A stretch of DNA of 64,000 nucleotides from positions 558,001 to 622,000 of the forward strand of contig NZ_SDAK01000001.1 of NCBI RefSeq assembly GCF_004210295.1, written 5' to 3'. This DNA is from Lactococcus sp. S-13. GTDB taxonomy: Bacteria > Bacillota > Bacilli > Lactobacillales > Streptococcaceae. The stretch's first letter is position 1. Every line of letters starts with the position of its first letter. Shown here one piece after another: positions 37,253-47,356 of the stretch. The notes under the pieces are model-generated. The model saw only the letters and a list, made by a program, of their open reading frames with translations. It ran no database searches and had not been told where the DNA came from. Position numbers and translations under genes: made by a program.

Positions 37253-38944
37253 CTAAAGCAAAGTTTCTAGCATTTCAAATAGCTCAGCCGCTCGTTCTTG
37301 CGCTTGGTGAACTCGTCTTGGATTGCCTGAGTTGAGTTGGCTGACAAAGTACTGTTGTTCTCTCAAAACCATTTGTCTGCGTTCTCCTATAAACTCTTGG
37401 TAAAATTGCGCAAAGCGAGCCAGAATGAGCTGATTGTCATCTTGTTCTAGAGGATTTATTTTTAAATGCGCAACTTTCTTTCTGAGTTTTTCTAGTTCGC
37501 TGTCACTAAGCTTAATCTGCCGGTTTTGAATGACTAGATTTTTGTGATGTTTTTGCTTGTCATCAGTCACTTCCACTTCTAAAACACCAGATTCGTCATA
37601 GGTAAAACGAACTGTGATGGTGTCAGAACGTTCTAAAAGAGCTACTGGATAGTTAATTTCACCCAATTTGAGATTATCTTTGGTATAAGGATTTTCACCT
37701 TGATAAATTGAAATTCTGACATTTCTCTGAGCTGGGCTAATTTTGCGCACGCGAAGTTCCCGAGATGCTGGAATGACCGTATTTCGCTCAATAATTGGGG
37801 AAAAAATAGAATGACTAGGATCTTCTGGATTATGCACACCAGTACCTAGAGAAAAACCGATAACATCAGTCATAATCAATTCTTGTCGGCTTTTATCATT
37901 GAGCATATGAGCGCGGGTAATTGCCCCTAAGGCAATGGCTTCATCGGGATTGAGGTCATTTTGAGCTTTCAAGCCAGTAATTTTTTCAAAAGTTTGATGA
38001 ATAAGAGGCAGACGACTGGCTCCCCCAACTAAAATCAATTTGTCCAATTCGGAAAAGTGCATATTGCTATCCGTCATGACTCGTTGAGTTGGTCTTTGAA
38101 ATTTTGCCAAGAGCGGCATAACCAATTCACGAAATTCAACAATCGTTAGTTGGAAATTAATTGTTTGGTCTTGATATCCAAAGGTAAATTCGGCGGACAG
38201 GTTAAGAGGATTTGAAAATTTCTTTTTCATTTTTTCCGCTTTATCATAAAGTTCCGAAAGTAAAAATTTGTCTGCAGCGTCCCTTGTCAAATCAGCCTTT
38301 TTGAGGGCTGCGTCAATAAGTGCGAAAGTAAAGTCTTCGCCACCTAGCTTGGTATCACCACCAATGGCCTCGACTTGAACGACTTGTTCAAAAAGCGAAA
38401 TTAAGGATACATCAAAAGTACCCCCGCCCAAATCAACAATCATAAAGCTTTGATCAGCTTCTGTATTCTCTAAACCATAGGCAATTGCAGCCGCAGTCGG
38501 CTCTGAAATGAGCTGACGAACTGTCAAACCTGCAAGTTTCGCTGCTGAAATCGTAGCTTCACGTTGAAAAGCATTGAAATAGGCTGGAACTGAAATAACC
38601 ACTTGATCAATTTTCTCATTTAGAAAATCTTCGGCATCCTTTTTCAAGGCAGACAAGACAAAGGACGAGAGTTCAATTGGCGTGAAAGACTTTTTTCCGC
38701 AAAGATAGACCATTTCTGTACCCATAAAACGCTTAAAAGCACTGACGGTTTCTGTAGGATTCGTGATTCTTCTTGCCTTAGCTATTTCGCCAACAATTAC
38801 ATTATTTTGTTCATCAACACTGACAACACTCGGTGTCAATACATGACCAAAGCGATTGGCAATGAGTTTTGATTCCCCTGTTTCTGGATCAAAATAGCCA
38901 ATCAAGCTGTTTGAAGTTCCCAAATCAATTCCGATTTCTAACAT
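37253..38944 (-). CDS. hscC: HscC-type Hsp70 chaperone
   Basis: The product has 563 residues, shorter than DnaK (about 610). ATPase motifs: IGIDLGTSNSLIGYF (phosphate 1), VISVPAYFNAFQREAT, FMIVDLGGGTFDVSLI (phosphate 2) and KLILVGGASRLPLIHQTF (adenosine). The substrate-binding domain is present but the lid is short, with no Gly/Pro-rich tail or EEVD end, as in HscC. It starts the two-gene operon with the J-like membrane protein. An extended TGTTATAAT lies about 30 bases upstream. HscC substrates are poorly known. Confidence 0.93.
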   Translation of the reverse strand: MLEIGIDLGTSNSLIGYFDPETGESKLIANRFGHVLTPSVVSVDEQNNVIVGEIAKARRITNPTETVSAFKRFMGTEMVYLCGKKSFTPIELSSFVLSALKKDAEDFLNEKIDQVVISVPAYFNAFQREATISAAKLAGLTVRQLISEPTAAAIAYGLENTEADQSFMIVDLGGGTFDVSLISLFEQVVQVEAIGGDTKLGGEDFTFALIDAALKKADLTRDAADKFLLSELYDKAEKMKKKFSNPLNLSAEFTFGYQDQTINFQLTIVEFRELVMPLLAKFQRPTQRVMTDSNMHFSELDKLILVGGASRLPLIHQTFEKITGLKAQNDLNPDEAIALGAITRAHMLNDKSRQELIMTDVIGFSLGTGVHNPEDPSHSIFSPIIERNTVIPASRELRVRKISPAQRNVRISIYQGENPYTKDNLKLGEINYPVALLERSDTITVRFTYDESGVLEVEVTDDKQKHHKNLVIQNRQIKLSDSELEKLRKKVAHLKINPLEQDDNQLILARFAQFYQEFIGERRQMVLREQQYFVSQLNSGNPRRVHQAQERAAELFEMLETLL

Positions 38945-38983
38945 AAGGCAAGTCCTCTCTTTTTTCTGAAACTATTATAACAA

Positions 38984-39010
38984 AAAAATCAGATGATTAT
39001 CTGATTTTTT
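38984..39010 (-). terminator. Terminator at the end of mutY
   Basis: AATCAGAT / ATCTGATT with a four-base loop and A/T-runs on both sides; its distal arm touches the mutY stop codon. Confidence 0.8.
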
Positions 39011-40115
39011 ACTTTTGTTTCTCTATAATTTCAAACATTTTAACTTGAGGGCCGGCTAGAGGAATTACTGACAAATCACTCAACCATTTTTTGTCTGCTG
39101 ATAAGTAATCTTCTGCCACATGAAATTGTTCTTCAGGCTGCGCCTTAATAAGAATAATATGCCATTTTTGATGCGAGAAAATATGTGTGAGATTTCCAAC
39201 GTATTCAAGTTTTGAAATACTTTCTGGCAGTGGGGGCAATGAAATACTTTTACTAATCGATCCGTCAGTAATTATTTTTTCAAAATCTTGGGCTGACAAT
39301 TCCGTCAGCGGAAATGTCCACATATTTGCCAATAGTCCTTTGGCTGGACGCTTTTCTAAGTAATATTCGCCAAGTGAATTTTGCAAAGCAAAGGCTGAAA
39401 AATACAAGTCTCTTTGCTTCAATTTTTTAGTTTTAACTGGAAAATTCAGCTGTGTCCCCTTGGCTCGACTTTGACAAAAATCAGCTAGTGGACAGGTTTC
39501 ACAAAGGGCAATCTTAGGTTTACAGACGGTAGAACCTAAGTCCATGAGGGCTTGATTAAAATCCCCCGGTCGCTCATGAGAAATCAACTTTCGTAAAACT
39601 TCATCAAAAGCTTTTCGCGATTTTGCCTGTGAGATGTCATCAGTCATTTCAAAAATACGGCTAGTGACGCGCATGAGATTTCCATCAATGGCAGGTTCTG
39701 GCTGACCAAAAGCAATGGAAGCGATAGCTGCCGCTGTGTAAGGGCCAATCCCCCTTAATGACTGAATATCTGACAAATTTTCTGGAAAATTCCCTTCAAA
39801 AATGCTCACAATTTCCTGCGCTGCCAATTTCAGATTGCGCGCTCGTGAATAATAGCCCAAACCTTCCCACAGCTTTAATAATTCTGCGTCATCCGCATTG
39901 GCTAAAGCTATGACGGTGGGATATTTTTCCATAAACCGTTCGTAGTAAGGAATTACTGTTTCAACTTGGGTTTGTTGGGCCATAATCTCAGAAATCCAGA
40001 TCTTATAAGCTTGCGTGTTTTTTCGCCAGGGTAATGGTTTTTTGTTCTTGTCATACCAGTCCAGCAGCCGTTTTTGAAAAACTTTTATTTCTTTATTTGA
40101 TAAATCTATAGTCAT
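39009..40115 (-). CDS. mutY: A/G-specific adenine glycosylase
   Basis: The product has 368 residues. HhH-GPD domain with catalytic Glu/Asp: WISEIMAQQTQVETVIPYY, LRGIGPYTAAAIASIAFGQPEPAIDGNLMRV. The iron-sulfur loop is CKPKIALCETCPLADFC (C-x6-C-x2-C-x5-C). The C-terminal NUDIX-like domain recognises 8-oxoguanine (FAFALQ...HIFSHQKWH). It removes adenine mispaired with 8-oxoG. It follows uvrC by about 30 bases. The start is taken as ATG at 40115; the upstream sequence has no clear Shine-Dalgarno. Confidence 0.95.
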   Translation of the reverse strand: MTIDLSNKEIKVFQKRLLDWYDKNKKPLPWRKNTQAYKIWISEIMAQQTQVETVIPYYERFMEKYPTVIALANADDAELLKLWEGLGYYSRARNLKLAAQEIVSIFEGNFPENLSDIQSLRGIGPYTAAAIASIAFGQPEPAIDGNLMRVTSRIFEMTDDISQAKSRKAFDEVLRKLISHERPGDFNQALMDLGSTVCKPKIALCETCPLADFCQSRAKGTQLNFPVKTKKLKQRDLYFSAFALQNSLGEYYLEKRPAKGLLANMWTFPLTELSAQDFEKIITDGSISKSISLPPLPESISKLEYVGNLTHIFSHQKWHIILIKAQPEEQFHVAEDYLSADKKWLSDLSVIPLAGPQVKMFEIIEKQK

Positions 40116-40146
40116 ATCTTATAAAAAGTGTAAACAATCCTATCAT

Positions 40147-42150
40147 TCATTTTTTAAGTTCTGGCACATTATCCTGCAATGATTCCCAGTTTTCATCAGG
40201 CTGCTTGGGCTTGCTCAGAGTTAATTTGACGCGCTCTGCAACATCATAAGGTACACCTGCATCAGCAACTTCCTGCACCGTAGCTTCTTCAATCGCCTTC
40301 AAATTTTTGAAAGTCGTCAGTAATTTTTGCTTACGTTTTGGCCCTAAGCCACTGATGCCATCCAATTTGCTAGAAAATGTATTTTTTCCTCGCAACTGTC
40401 TATGAAAAGTAATGGCAAAGCGGTGGACTTCATCCTGAATACGCGTCAGCAAGAAAAACTCTTGTGAGCGTCGAGACAAAGGTACCACACTCAGGGGATC
40501 ACCAAAAAGCAATTCGCTAGTTTGGTGCTTATCATTTTTTTGCATCCCAGCCACTGGAATTTGCGACAAGCCCAACTCTCGTAAAACTTGCTTAGCAATA
40601 TTGACTTGACCTGCGCCACCATCCATGGCAATCAAATCAGGCAGTGGTGTTCCTTCCCGAAGGGCGCGAGAATAACGACGTGTCATGACTTCACGCATTG
40701 ATGCATAATCATCTGCGCCAACAACTGTTTTAATTTTATATTTTCGATAATCTTTTTTGGAGGGTTTTCCATCAATGAAAACGACCATAGCTGAAACAGG
40801 TGACGTCCCCATGATATTCGAATTATCGAAAGACTCAATGCGCACTGGCTTAGGAATACCAAGAGTTTTGCCCAGATTTTCTACAGCTTTGGTGGTTTTG
40901 AGAATATCTCGCTCCGCCACATCAAATTTCAACTGTAACTGCGTTTGTGCATTTTTGGTCGCCATATTGACCAGCTGCTTTTTCTCGCCACGACTCGGCT
41001 GGATAATCTGCGTTTTAGCAAGCAAACTTGATAAGCGTTTTTCTGACGATAATTCCTTGTCTAATTTGACAATGGATTGCTCAATATCAGTTTGGTCAGT
41101 AAATTTGACTTTTTTGTCAGTAAAAACTCTAGCATCTACTGTTCGTGCTTGTGCTTTCGTCAGCAAATTCTCTGCTTGGCTGGCGGCTACAACTGCCTCA
41201 ACAGAAGCTTTATCCACGTCTTGCGGAATAAAAATTTCACGCGGCATCATATGATTATTATCCTGATAAAATTGACCTATATAAGTCAAAAAATCGTCCT
41301 CAGCATCATTATAGTAAGGAAACAAATTGACATCCCGCTGAATCAGCTTTCCTTGACGCACGAAAAAGACTTGGACACACATCCATCCTTTGTCAACATA
41401 ATATCCGAAAACATCACGGTCTTTGAGATCTTGATTCATGACCCGCTGCTTGGTGCGCAGGGTACCAATAGCTTGAATGACATCGCGATATTCGGCCGCC
41501 TGCTCAAATTCCATTTTGCCAGAAGCCGTCAGCATTTTTTCTTCAAGTCCTTTAATAATTTTCTTATCAGAACCCGTCAAAAATTCCTTGACTTCAGCTG
41601 TCATATCCTTGAAAACCTGCGGATCCACATGATTGACCACAGGACAAAGGCATTGATGAATGTGGAAATAAAAACAGACTTTTTTCTCATTCAAGCCACA
41701 TTTTCTAAAAGGAAAAATGCGGTCTAGCAGACGTTTGACTTCATTTGCTGCCCGAACATCAGGATAAGGGCCAAAATAAGTAGCGCCGTCCTTTTGCACT
41801 TTGCGCACGACCAGCAAGCGCGGATATTTTTCATTGGTGATTTTCAAGAACGGATAATATTTGTCATCCTTGAGCATGATGTTGTATTTAGGCTTGTAGC
41901 GCTGGATGAGATTGATTTCTAGCACTAGCGATTCGATGTTGGAATCCACCACAATCCATTCCAAATCCTCGATTTCCGACACCAAAAGTTCTGTTTTAGT
42001 ATTGTGCGAGCCGTGAAAATAGGAGCGCACGCGATTTTTCAGATTTTTCGCCTTACCCACGTAAATGACCGTGCCATTTTTATCTTTATGTAAATAACAG
42101 CCGGGGCTGTCTGGCAACAGCTCCAGCTTTGCTTTGATGGTTTGATTCAT
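40147..42150 (-). CDS. uvrC: Excinuclease ABC subunit C
   Basis: The product has 667 residues, longer than the usual about 600. GIY-YIG domain at the N terminus ([25 protein letters not shown]), zinc-type Cys cluster [25 protein letters not shown] (CGLNEKKVC...CLCPV), UVR motif [24 protein letters not shown] near residue 205, RNase H-like endonuclease domain ([20 protein letters not shown]...[12 protein letters not shown]) and a C-terminal HhH ([19 protein letters not shown]). A repeat copy falls in the UVR motif. An extended -10 TGTTAAAAT ends six bases before the ATG; possibly leaderless. Confidence 0.96.
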   Translation of the reverse strand: MNQTIKAKLELLPDSPGCYLHKDKNGTVIYVGKAKNLKNRVRSYFHGSHNTKTELLVSEIEDLEWIVVDSNIESLVLEINLIQRYKPKYNIMLKDDKYYPFLKITNEKYPRLLVVRKVQKDGATYFGPYPDVRAANEVKRLLDRIFPFRKCGLNEKKVCFYFHIHQCLCPVVNHVDPQVFKDMTAEVKEFLTGSDKKIIKGLEEKMLTASGKMEFEQAAEYRDVIQAIGTLRTKQRVMNQDLKDRDVFGYYVDKGWMCVQVFFVRQGKLIQRDVNLFPYYNDAEDDFLTYIGQFYQDNNHMMPREIFIPQDVDKASVEAVVAASQAENLLTKAQARTVDARVFTDKKVKFTDQTDIEQSIVKLDKELSSEKRLSSLLAKTQIIQPSRGEKKQLVNMATKNAQTQLQLKFDVAERDILKTTKAVENLGKTLGIPKPVRIESFDNSNIMGTSPVSAMVVFIDGKPSKKDYRKYKIKTVVGADDYASMREVMTRRYSRALREGTPLPDLIAMDGGAGQVNIAKQVLRELGLSQIPVAGMQKNDKHQTSELLFGDPLSVVPLSRRSQEFFLLTRIQDEVHRFAITFHRQLRGKNTFSSKLDGISGLGPKRKQKLLTTFKNLKAIEEATVQEVADAGVPYDVAERVKLTLSKPKQPDENWESLQDNVPELKK
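41158..41541 (-). repeat. Dispersed repeat copies inside uvrC
   Basis: An exact core CGTCAGCATTTTTTC at 41527-41541 (coding as E-K-M-L-T) and a variant CGTCAGCAAATTCTCTG at 41158-41174. Both are in sense orientation of the host gene. Confidence 0.8.
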
Positions 42151-42209
42151 GCTCTTATTTTAACACAAAAGCGGTCTGACAACCTAAAAATGATGACTAA
42201 CTTTATTAG

Positions 42210-42247
42210 AAAAAAACTCTGTCGACGTATCCGTAGACAGAGTTTTA
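42210..42247 (-). terminator. Terminator of the pnuC operon
   Basis: AAACTCTGTC / GACAGAGTTT, ten base pairs plus an inner ACG/CGT stem, with a minus-strand U-run. Very strong. Confidence 0.9.
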
Positions 42248-42251
42248 TCTT

Positions 42252-42980
42252 CTATTTCGCTCCACCTTCATTGTCGGCTTCCCCACTTGCCCAAACACGA
42301 TTGGCATAAATTGCATTAAACAAGAGAGCCCCTTGCAAAGCGACTTGCGAGAGATACATTCCCAGCTGACCTTGAGTGTTGAATCCCATCACAAACTGTA
42401 CGGTCAAAACCGTCCAATAAATCACTGCTGCTGTATTGACAACAATCCAAAGCGACCAATTTTCTTTGTATTTTAAGATATAAAGTACTTGAGCAATCAA
42501 AGGAATAATGAGATTTAAAGCGTCAAAATAAGGTAGCTGTCCTTGCAATGCTGCATCAATTGCCCAGACAATCAGCCAAGCAACAAAAGCTCCAACAAAA
42601 ATTAAACGACGGGTTTTAGGCTGAAATTCATGAATAGCATCATCTTGTCCCCAGAAAAACCAGCCCACAGGTTGCGATAAGACATAGAAAATTCCCATAA
42701 CAAAACTCATCCAAGAATGTGTCTGATAAGCAATCAAGGTCATTGCAATCGTCTGAACAAGTCCAAAGGCAAAATTAATTTTACGTCCTTTCATCCCATA
42801 AATCAAACAAAGCACTCCAAAAAGACCCGAAACCATCCCAATCAAAGAATCTGGAGCAATGATATAAACCACTACTTGAAGTAACAATAAAATCAGAATA
42901 TAAGTGACTTCGAATCTTTTCCAATTTGCAAAAAGTTGCTTAAAAAGCCATGAATCTTTTGTCATTTGTTCTCCTTTCAT
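42252..42980 (-). CDS. pnuC: PnuC-family vitamin/nucleoside transporter
   Basis: The product has 242 residues with about seven membrane helices and a PnuC fold: WKRFEVTYILILLLLQVVVY, GLFGVLCLIYGMKGRKINFAFGLV, HSWMSFVMGIFYVLSQPVGWFFW, NWSLWIVVNTAAVIYW. The WxxWxxxN-type helix (NWSLWIVVN) is the substrate-binding signature for nicotinamide riboside in PnuC; PnuT (thiamine) and PnuX (riboflavin) relatives differ. It overlaps the nucleoside phosphorylase by 4 bases, which favours a nucleoside-type substrate such as nicotinamide riboside. Confidence 0.9.
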   Translation of the reverse strand: MKGEQMTKDSWLFKQLFANWKRFEVTYILILLLLQVVVYIIAPDSLIGMVSGLFGVLCLIYGMKGRKINFAFGLVQTIAMTLIAYQTHSWMSFVMGIFYVLSQPVGWFFWGQDDAIHEFQPKTRRLIFVGAFVAWLIVWAIDAALQGQLPYFDALNLIIPLIAQVLYILKYKENWSLWIVVNTAAVIYWTVLTVQFVMGFNTQGQLGMYLSQVALQGALLFNAIYANRVWASGEADNEGGAK

Positions 42981-43693
42981 TTACTCAAAATTTCTAAAGC
43001 AATTTCAATGGTGCGCTCTTCGCCAAGTGCAACTTTTTCAGCGCCTGCAACCAAATCATTTACTCCGGCTTGTAAATCTTCTCCATAGAGGACTACATTG
43101 TTTAAAATAGATAAAGTTTCAATCCCTCGCAAACGACCAACTGTCATCAAAGCTCCTGACTCCATATCTTCACCCACGAGTCCAAAATTAGACCAAAATG
43201 CTTGTGTTTTTTCGTTTCCGTCCATATAAAAACCATCGTGCGAACGAATTATTCCGTAGACTGCTTCTGGTGCAATTTCCTTTGCTTTCACAAGCAAATC
43301 AGAAGAGGGAACAGCAGGATATTGCTCTGGGACATACATTTTGGACAGTCCATCATCACGAACTGCACCCTCACCAATAATGGCACGACCTAGCTCAACA
43401 TTTGATTGCAAAGCCCCTGCTGAACCCACACGAATAATCCGTTTTATCCCAATATTATGTAATTCTTCCACAGCAATTGCCGCAGAAGGTGCTCCAATCC
43501 CAGTAGAGAGGGCAAGGATAGCTTTCCCTTTATAGGAGCCTCGAATTGAACGAAATTCACGATTATATTTTAGCTCAACTGGGCTTGTTAACTGTTTTGC
43601 GACTTGGTCAATCCGCGCAGGATCTCCCACGATAATTGCATCTTCTGCTGCATCACTTCTGGTTAATTGAATATGGGCTTGTAATTCTTGCAT
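42977..43693 (-). CDS. Nucleoside phosphorylase (Udp/PNP family)
   Basis: The product has 238 residues, NP-I fold. Motifs VGDPARIDQVAKQL, STGIGAPSAAIAVEELHNIG (phosphate/nucleoside site), RVGSAGALQ, and EDMESGALMTVGRLRG (Glu-Met-Glu/Asp ribose site). It splits a ribonucleoside with phosphate into base and ribose-1-phosphate. It is closest in pattern to uridine phosphorylase, but in this operon with PnuC it may act on nicotinamide riboside. GGAG precedes the ATG; a CRE-like palindrome lies upstream. Confidence 0.9.
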   Translation of the reverse strand: MQELQAHIQLTRSDAAEDAIIVGDPARIDQVAKQLTSPVELKYNREFRSIRGSYKGKAILALSTGIGAPSAAIAVEELHNIGIKRIIRVGSAGALQSNVELGRAIIGEGAVRDDGLSKMYVPEQYPAVPSSDLLVKAKEIAPEAVYGIIRSHDGFYMDGNEKTQAFWSNFGLVGEDMESGALMTVGRLRGIETLSILNNVVLYGEDLQAGVNDLVAGAEKVALGEERTIEIALEILSK

Positions 43694-43738
43694 TTTGTCA
43701 GGCTCCTTTATCTTTATAACTTACATTATAAAACTTTT

Positions 43739-43758
43739 ATTTTGTAAATGTTTACAAA
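43739..43758 (-). promoter_or_regulatory. CRE-like perfect palindrome upstream of the phosphorylase-pnuC operon
   Basis: TTTTGTAAA-tg-TTTACAAAA, with core TGTAAATGTTTACA, one base from the CcpA consensus TGTAAACGTTTACA. It lies just upstream of a -10 TATAAT (minus strand, about 43727-43732), so binding would cover the -35. Confidence 0.6.
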
Positions 43759-43812
43759 ATCTTATTTTATTCTTTACGTTTTAAATAAAAAAAGCAATAC
43801 AGTATTCCAAAG

Positions 43813-43840
43813 ACAAAAAAAGACCCAAACTGGGTCTTTT
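43813..43840 (-). terminator. Terminator of rpsA
   Basis: AAAGACCC / GGGTCTTT with a minus-strand run of seven T. Confidence 0.9.
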
Positions 43841-43862
43841 CGAGGATATTTTTGAATTTTTC

Positions 43863-45089
43863 TTACAAATCGTTAATATCGAAGTCTTCGCCGAGGAAGT
43901 CAGCAAGTGAGAAGCCTTCTTGTGTTTCTGGCAAATCGTATGAAGGTTTAGCAACTTTACGTGGTGCGCGAGGTTTGCGGTCACGTTTTTCGCCATCGTT
44001 GTCGTTGTTACGAGCTGGACGAGCAGGAGCTTCTTCAAGCGCTTTGATAGAAAGTGAGATACGTTCTTCTTCTGGTTTCACGTCGAGAACTTTTACGTTC
44101 ACAACTTGACCAACTTTAAGGACGTCTTTTGGATTTTCAACACGTTCCCAAGAGATTTGTGAAACGTGAACAAGTCCTTCAACACCTGGGTAAAGTTCAA
44201 CAAAGGCACCGAAGTCTGTCAAACGTTTAACAGTTCCTTCAACAGTTGAGCCAACTGGAGCTTTTTCTTCAACTTGTTCCCAAGGACCAGCTTGAGTTGC
44301 TTTAAGTGAAAGTGAAAGACGTCCAGCTTCTGGATCAAGTTTCAAGATTTTAACGTTAACAACATCGCCAGGTTTAACGGCGTCTGATGGACGTTTGATG
44401 CGGTTATGTGAAAGTTCAGAAACGTGAACCAATCCGTCGATACCACCAAGGTCAACGAATGCACCGAAGTTAGTTACGCGTGAAACTGTACCTTCAACGA
44501 TATCGCCTTCTTGAAGTTGAGCAAATGCTTCTTTGCGCATTTCGATTGCTTCAGCTTCAACAACAGCACGACGGCTAAGGATGAAGCGGTTTTCTGAAGC
44601 GTTAACTTCGATGATTTTAGCTTCGATTTCTTCGCCGACAAATTTCTTAGTATCTTTTACGAAGTAGGTATCGATCATAGATGCAGGGATAAATCCACGT
44701 ACACCGTTATAATCTACTGAAAGTCCGCCTTTAACGTCTTTAGTAACTTTAACTGTTACGATTTCGCCTTCTTTGCCTTCCAATTGAGTCCAAGCTTTGC
44801 GAGCTTCAAGACGTTTCAATGAAAGAAGGTATACGTTTGCGCCTTCTGCTTCTTTACCAACGATTTGTTTAATTACGAGTAAGTCAAGAACATCACCAGC
44901 TTTAACGAATGTATTGATATCAGCATCTTTATCGTTTGTGATTTCGCGAAGCGTAAGGACACCTTCGACACCAGTTCCTACGATGGCAACAGTTGCTTGC
45001 CCGTTTTCGACTGAAAGGATTTCGCCTTTAACGACGTCGCGTACTTTAACGTCTTCAACGCTGTTTAATAGTGTTTCAAATTCGTTCAT
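43863..45089 (-). CDS. rpsA: S1-domain protein, ribosomal protein S1 homologue
   Basis: The product has 408 residues from the ATG at 45089 (MNEFETLLNSVEDVKVRDVV). There are four S1 RNA-binding domains, each starting like VKGEILSVENGQATV, VTVKVTKDVKGGLSVDY, VEGTVSRVTNFGAFVDLGGIDGLVHVSELS and VEGTVKRLTDFGAFVELYPGVEGLVHVSQIS. The latter two are the best conserved. The C-terminal tail is Arg/Lys-rich and disordered. GGAGG is 14 bases from this ATG, much further than normal. A TTG at 45113 opens the frame earlier but has no ribosome site. It is a cytoplasmic translation factor; Firmicutes S1 is smaller than in E. coli. Confidence 0.92.
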   Translation of the reverse strand: MNEFETLLNSVEDVKVRDVVKGEILSVENGQATVAIVGTGVEGVLTLREITNDKDADINTFVKAGDVLDLLVIKQIVGKEAEGANVYLLSLKRLEARKAWTQLEGKEGEIVTVKVTKDVKGGLSVDYNGVRGFIPASMIDTYFVKDTKKFVGEEIEAKIIEVNASENRFILSRRAVVEAEAIEMRKEAFAQLQEGDIVEGTVSRVTNFGAFVDLGGIDGLVHVSELSHNRIKRPSDAVKPGDVVNVKILKLDPEAGRLSLSLKATQAGPWEQVEEKAPVGSTVEGTVKRLTDFGAFVELYPGVEGLVHVSQISWERVENPKDVLKVGQVVNVKVLDVKPEEERISLSIKALEEAPARPARNNDNDGEKRDRKPRAPRKVAKPSYDLPETQEGFSLADFLGEDFDINDL

Positions 45090-45237
45090 TTGTAAAAAAA
45101 ATTCCTCCAACAATTTGGCTGATACACAGCCTTACAAAGTATTATACCATAAAAAATCGCTTTGGGAAAGGATTATTCTTTTTTAAATGGTAAAAAATTT
45201 TTTCAGGTTTTAAAATGTTACAAAAATGTGTAACTTT

Positions 45238-45777
45238 TTAAAAATTTCTGCGATAACATACATTTTTTTGTAAGCCTTCTGCAGTCAAAATTGTTTGAGA
45301 AAACAAAAGCCGTGCCTTACTTTTGTCGGTCGGATCGTGTTTTCCCGTGTAATCAATCTTGCCATTGGGCAATCTGACAGGGATTTTTGCTCCTTCGGGG
45401 TAAAAAGTAAGCTGTGCTGAATGCCGGTATGGGCTTTCGGGACGGCTGTTCAGATAAGGAATTCCCCACTCTGTCTTACCTCCCAAACTTAGAAAATATC
45501 GCTTTCCTTTGGCTATAAGAACCCCTTTGTCCACTGCTAAGCGTATCCAATTTTTATCTTTGCTTTTCCAATTTCCTTCGAGGGAGGAAAAATTACCATG
45601 TTCTAATTGGTCATATTCCAGTTGCTGCAGCTCTTGTTCGTTGTAATTGATGAAAATTTTATTAGATTTTACTGGTTGGCTTCGGATTGGGGAAAAATCA
45701 AGCAACATGACAAAAACTAAGCTTACAGCAATGATTAAAAAGGAGAGAGCTATTTTTTTCTTTTTAATATTTTTCAT
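45238..45777 (-). CDS. Membrane-anchored or secreted protein, DUF6287-like
   Basis: The product has 179 residues from the start at 45777 (AGAGGT seven bases upstream; an earlier ATG lacks a site). Lys-rich N terminus then one hydrophobic segment (IALSLFFIAVSLVFVMLLDF-like, about residues 8-28). No lipobox cysteine was found. The outer part carries LEHGNFSSLEGNWKSKDKNWIRLAVDKGVLIA and a charged C-terminal half. The FxSLxGxW pattern is that of DUF6287 modules in lactococcal surface proteins. Function unknown. It stands alone upstream of rpsA, with no clear operon partner. Confidence 0.7.
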   Translation of the reverse strand: MKNIKKKKIALSFLIIAVSLVFVMLLDFSPIRSQPVKSNKIFINYNEQELQQLEYDQLEHGNFSSLEGNWKSKDKNWIRLAVDKGVLIAKGKRYFLSLGGKTEWGIPYLNSRPESPYRHSAQLTFYPEGAKIPVRLPNGKIDYTGKHDPTDKSKARLLFSQTILTAEGLQKNVCYRRNF

Positions 45778-45864
45778 AAATCTACCTCTGATTATTAGAA
45801 AATGATTACAAAACAATTATAACATGAGTAACTCTCCGACTAAAATGAAACGCTGATTTTTTAA

Positions 45865-45897
45865 GAAAAAAACCTGCCTTTATCGACAGGTTTTTAT
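45865..45897 (-). terminator. Terminator of mnmA
   Basis: AAACCTG / CAGGTTT (45870-45876 and 45887-45893) with a U-run on the minus strand. Confidence 0.8.
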
Positions 45898-45900
45898 ATT

Positions 45901-47082
<1,182 letters not shown>

Positions 47083-47083
47083 T

Positions 47084-47156
47084 CAGAGAAAATGCTGACG
47101 AAAGTTCAAAAGGACTTACGTCAGTAAGTTTTTGCTTTTCGTCAGTAAATTCTCTG
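47084..47156. repeat. Dispersed repeat copies in the mnmA leader
   Basis: CAGAGAAAATGCTGACG (47084-47100) faces CGTCAGTAAGTTTTTGC (about 47119) and CGTCAGTAAATTCTCTG (47140-47156), forming alternative hairpins within the predicted mnmA leader. Confidence 0.85.
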
Positions 47157-47175
47157 GCTTTTGTTACACAAAATA

Positions 47176-47220
47176 TCAGTTGAAGGCTGATTTTTGCTGG
47201 TTTCTTCAGTTGAAGGCTGA
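47176..47220 (-). repeat. Two 15-base direct repeats, 30 bases apart, in the mnmA leader
   Basis: TCAGTTGAAGGCTGA occurs at 47176-47190 and again, identical, at 47206-47220. Each is also a small dyad (TCAG...CTGA). The spacing of 30 bases is close to three DNA turns. They lie downstream of an extended -10 (TGCTATACT on the minus strand, AGTATA at 47241-47246). Function unknown: operator pair or RNA hairpins. The remainder of the gap 47047-47356 shows nothing further apart from two promoters. Confidence 0.75.
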
Positions 47221-47319
47221 ATTTAATAGGTAACTTATCAAGTATAGCATATTTCGCCGGTTGATGATAGTTAATTTTTATTTTTTTATTTAATAATTCT
47301 GTTTTTTTTAAAATTAAGG

Positions 47320-47348
47320 TTGCACATGAGTGAAAAATAAGCTATAAT
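47320..47348 (+). promoter_or_regulatory. Promoter of the XRE regulator gene
   Basis: TTGCAC (47320-47325), 17 bases, TATAAT (47343-47348), near-consensus. The ATG is nine bases from the -10, so transcription would start at or next to it. Confidence 0.8.
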
Positions 47349-47356
47349 CTATTGAT

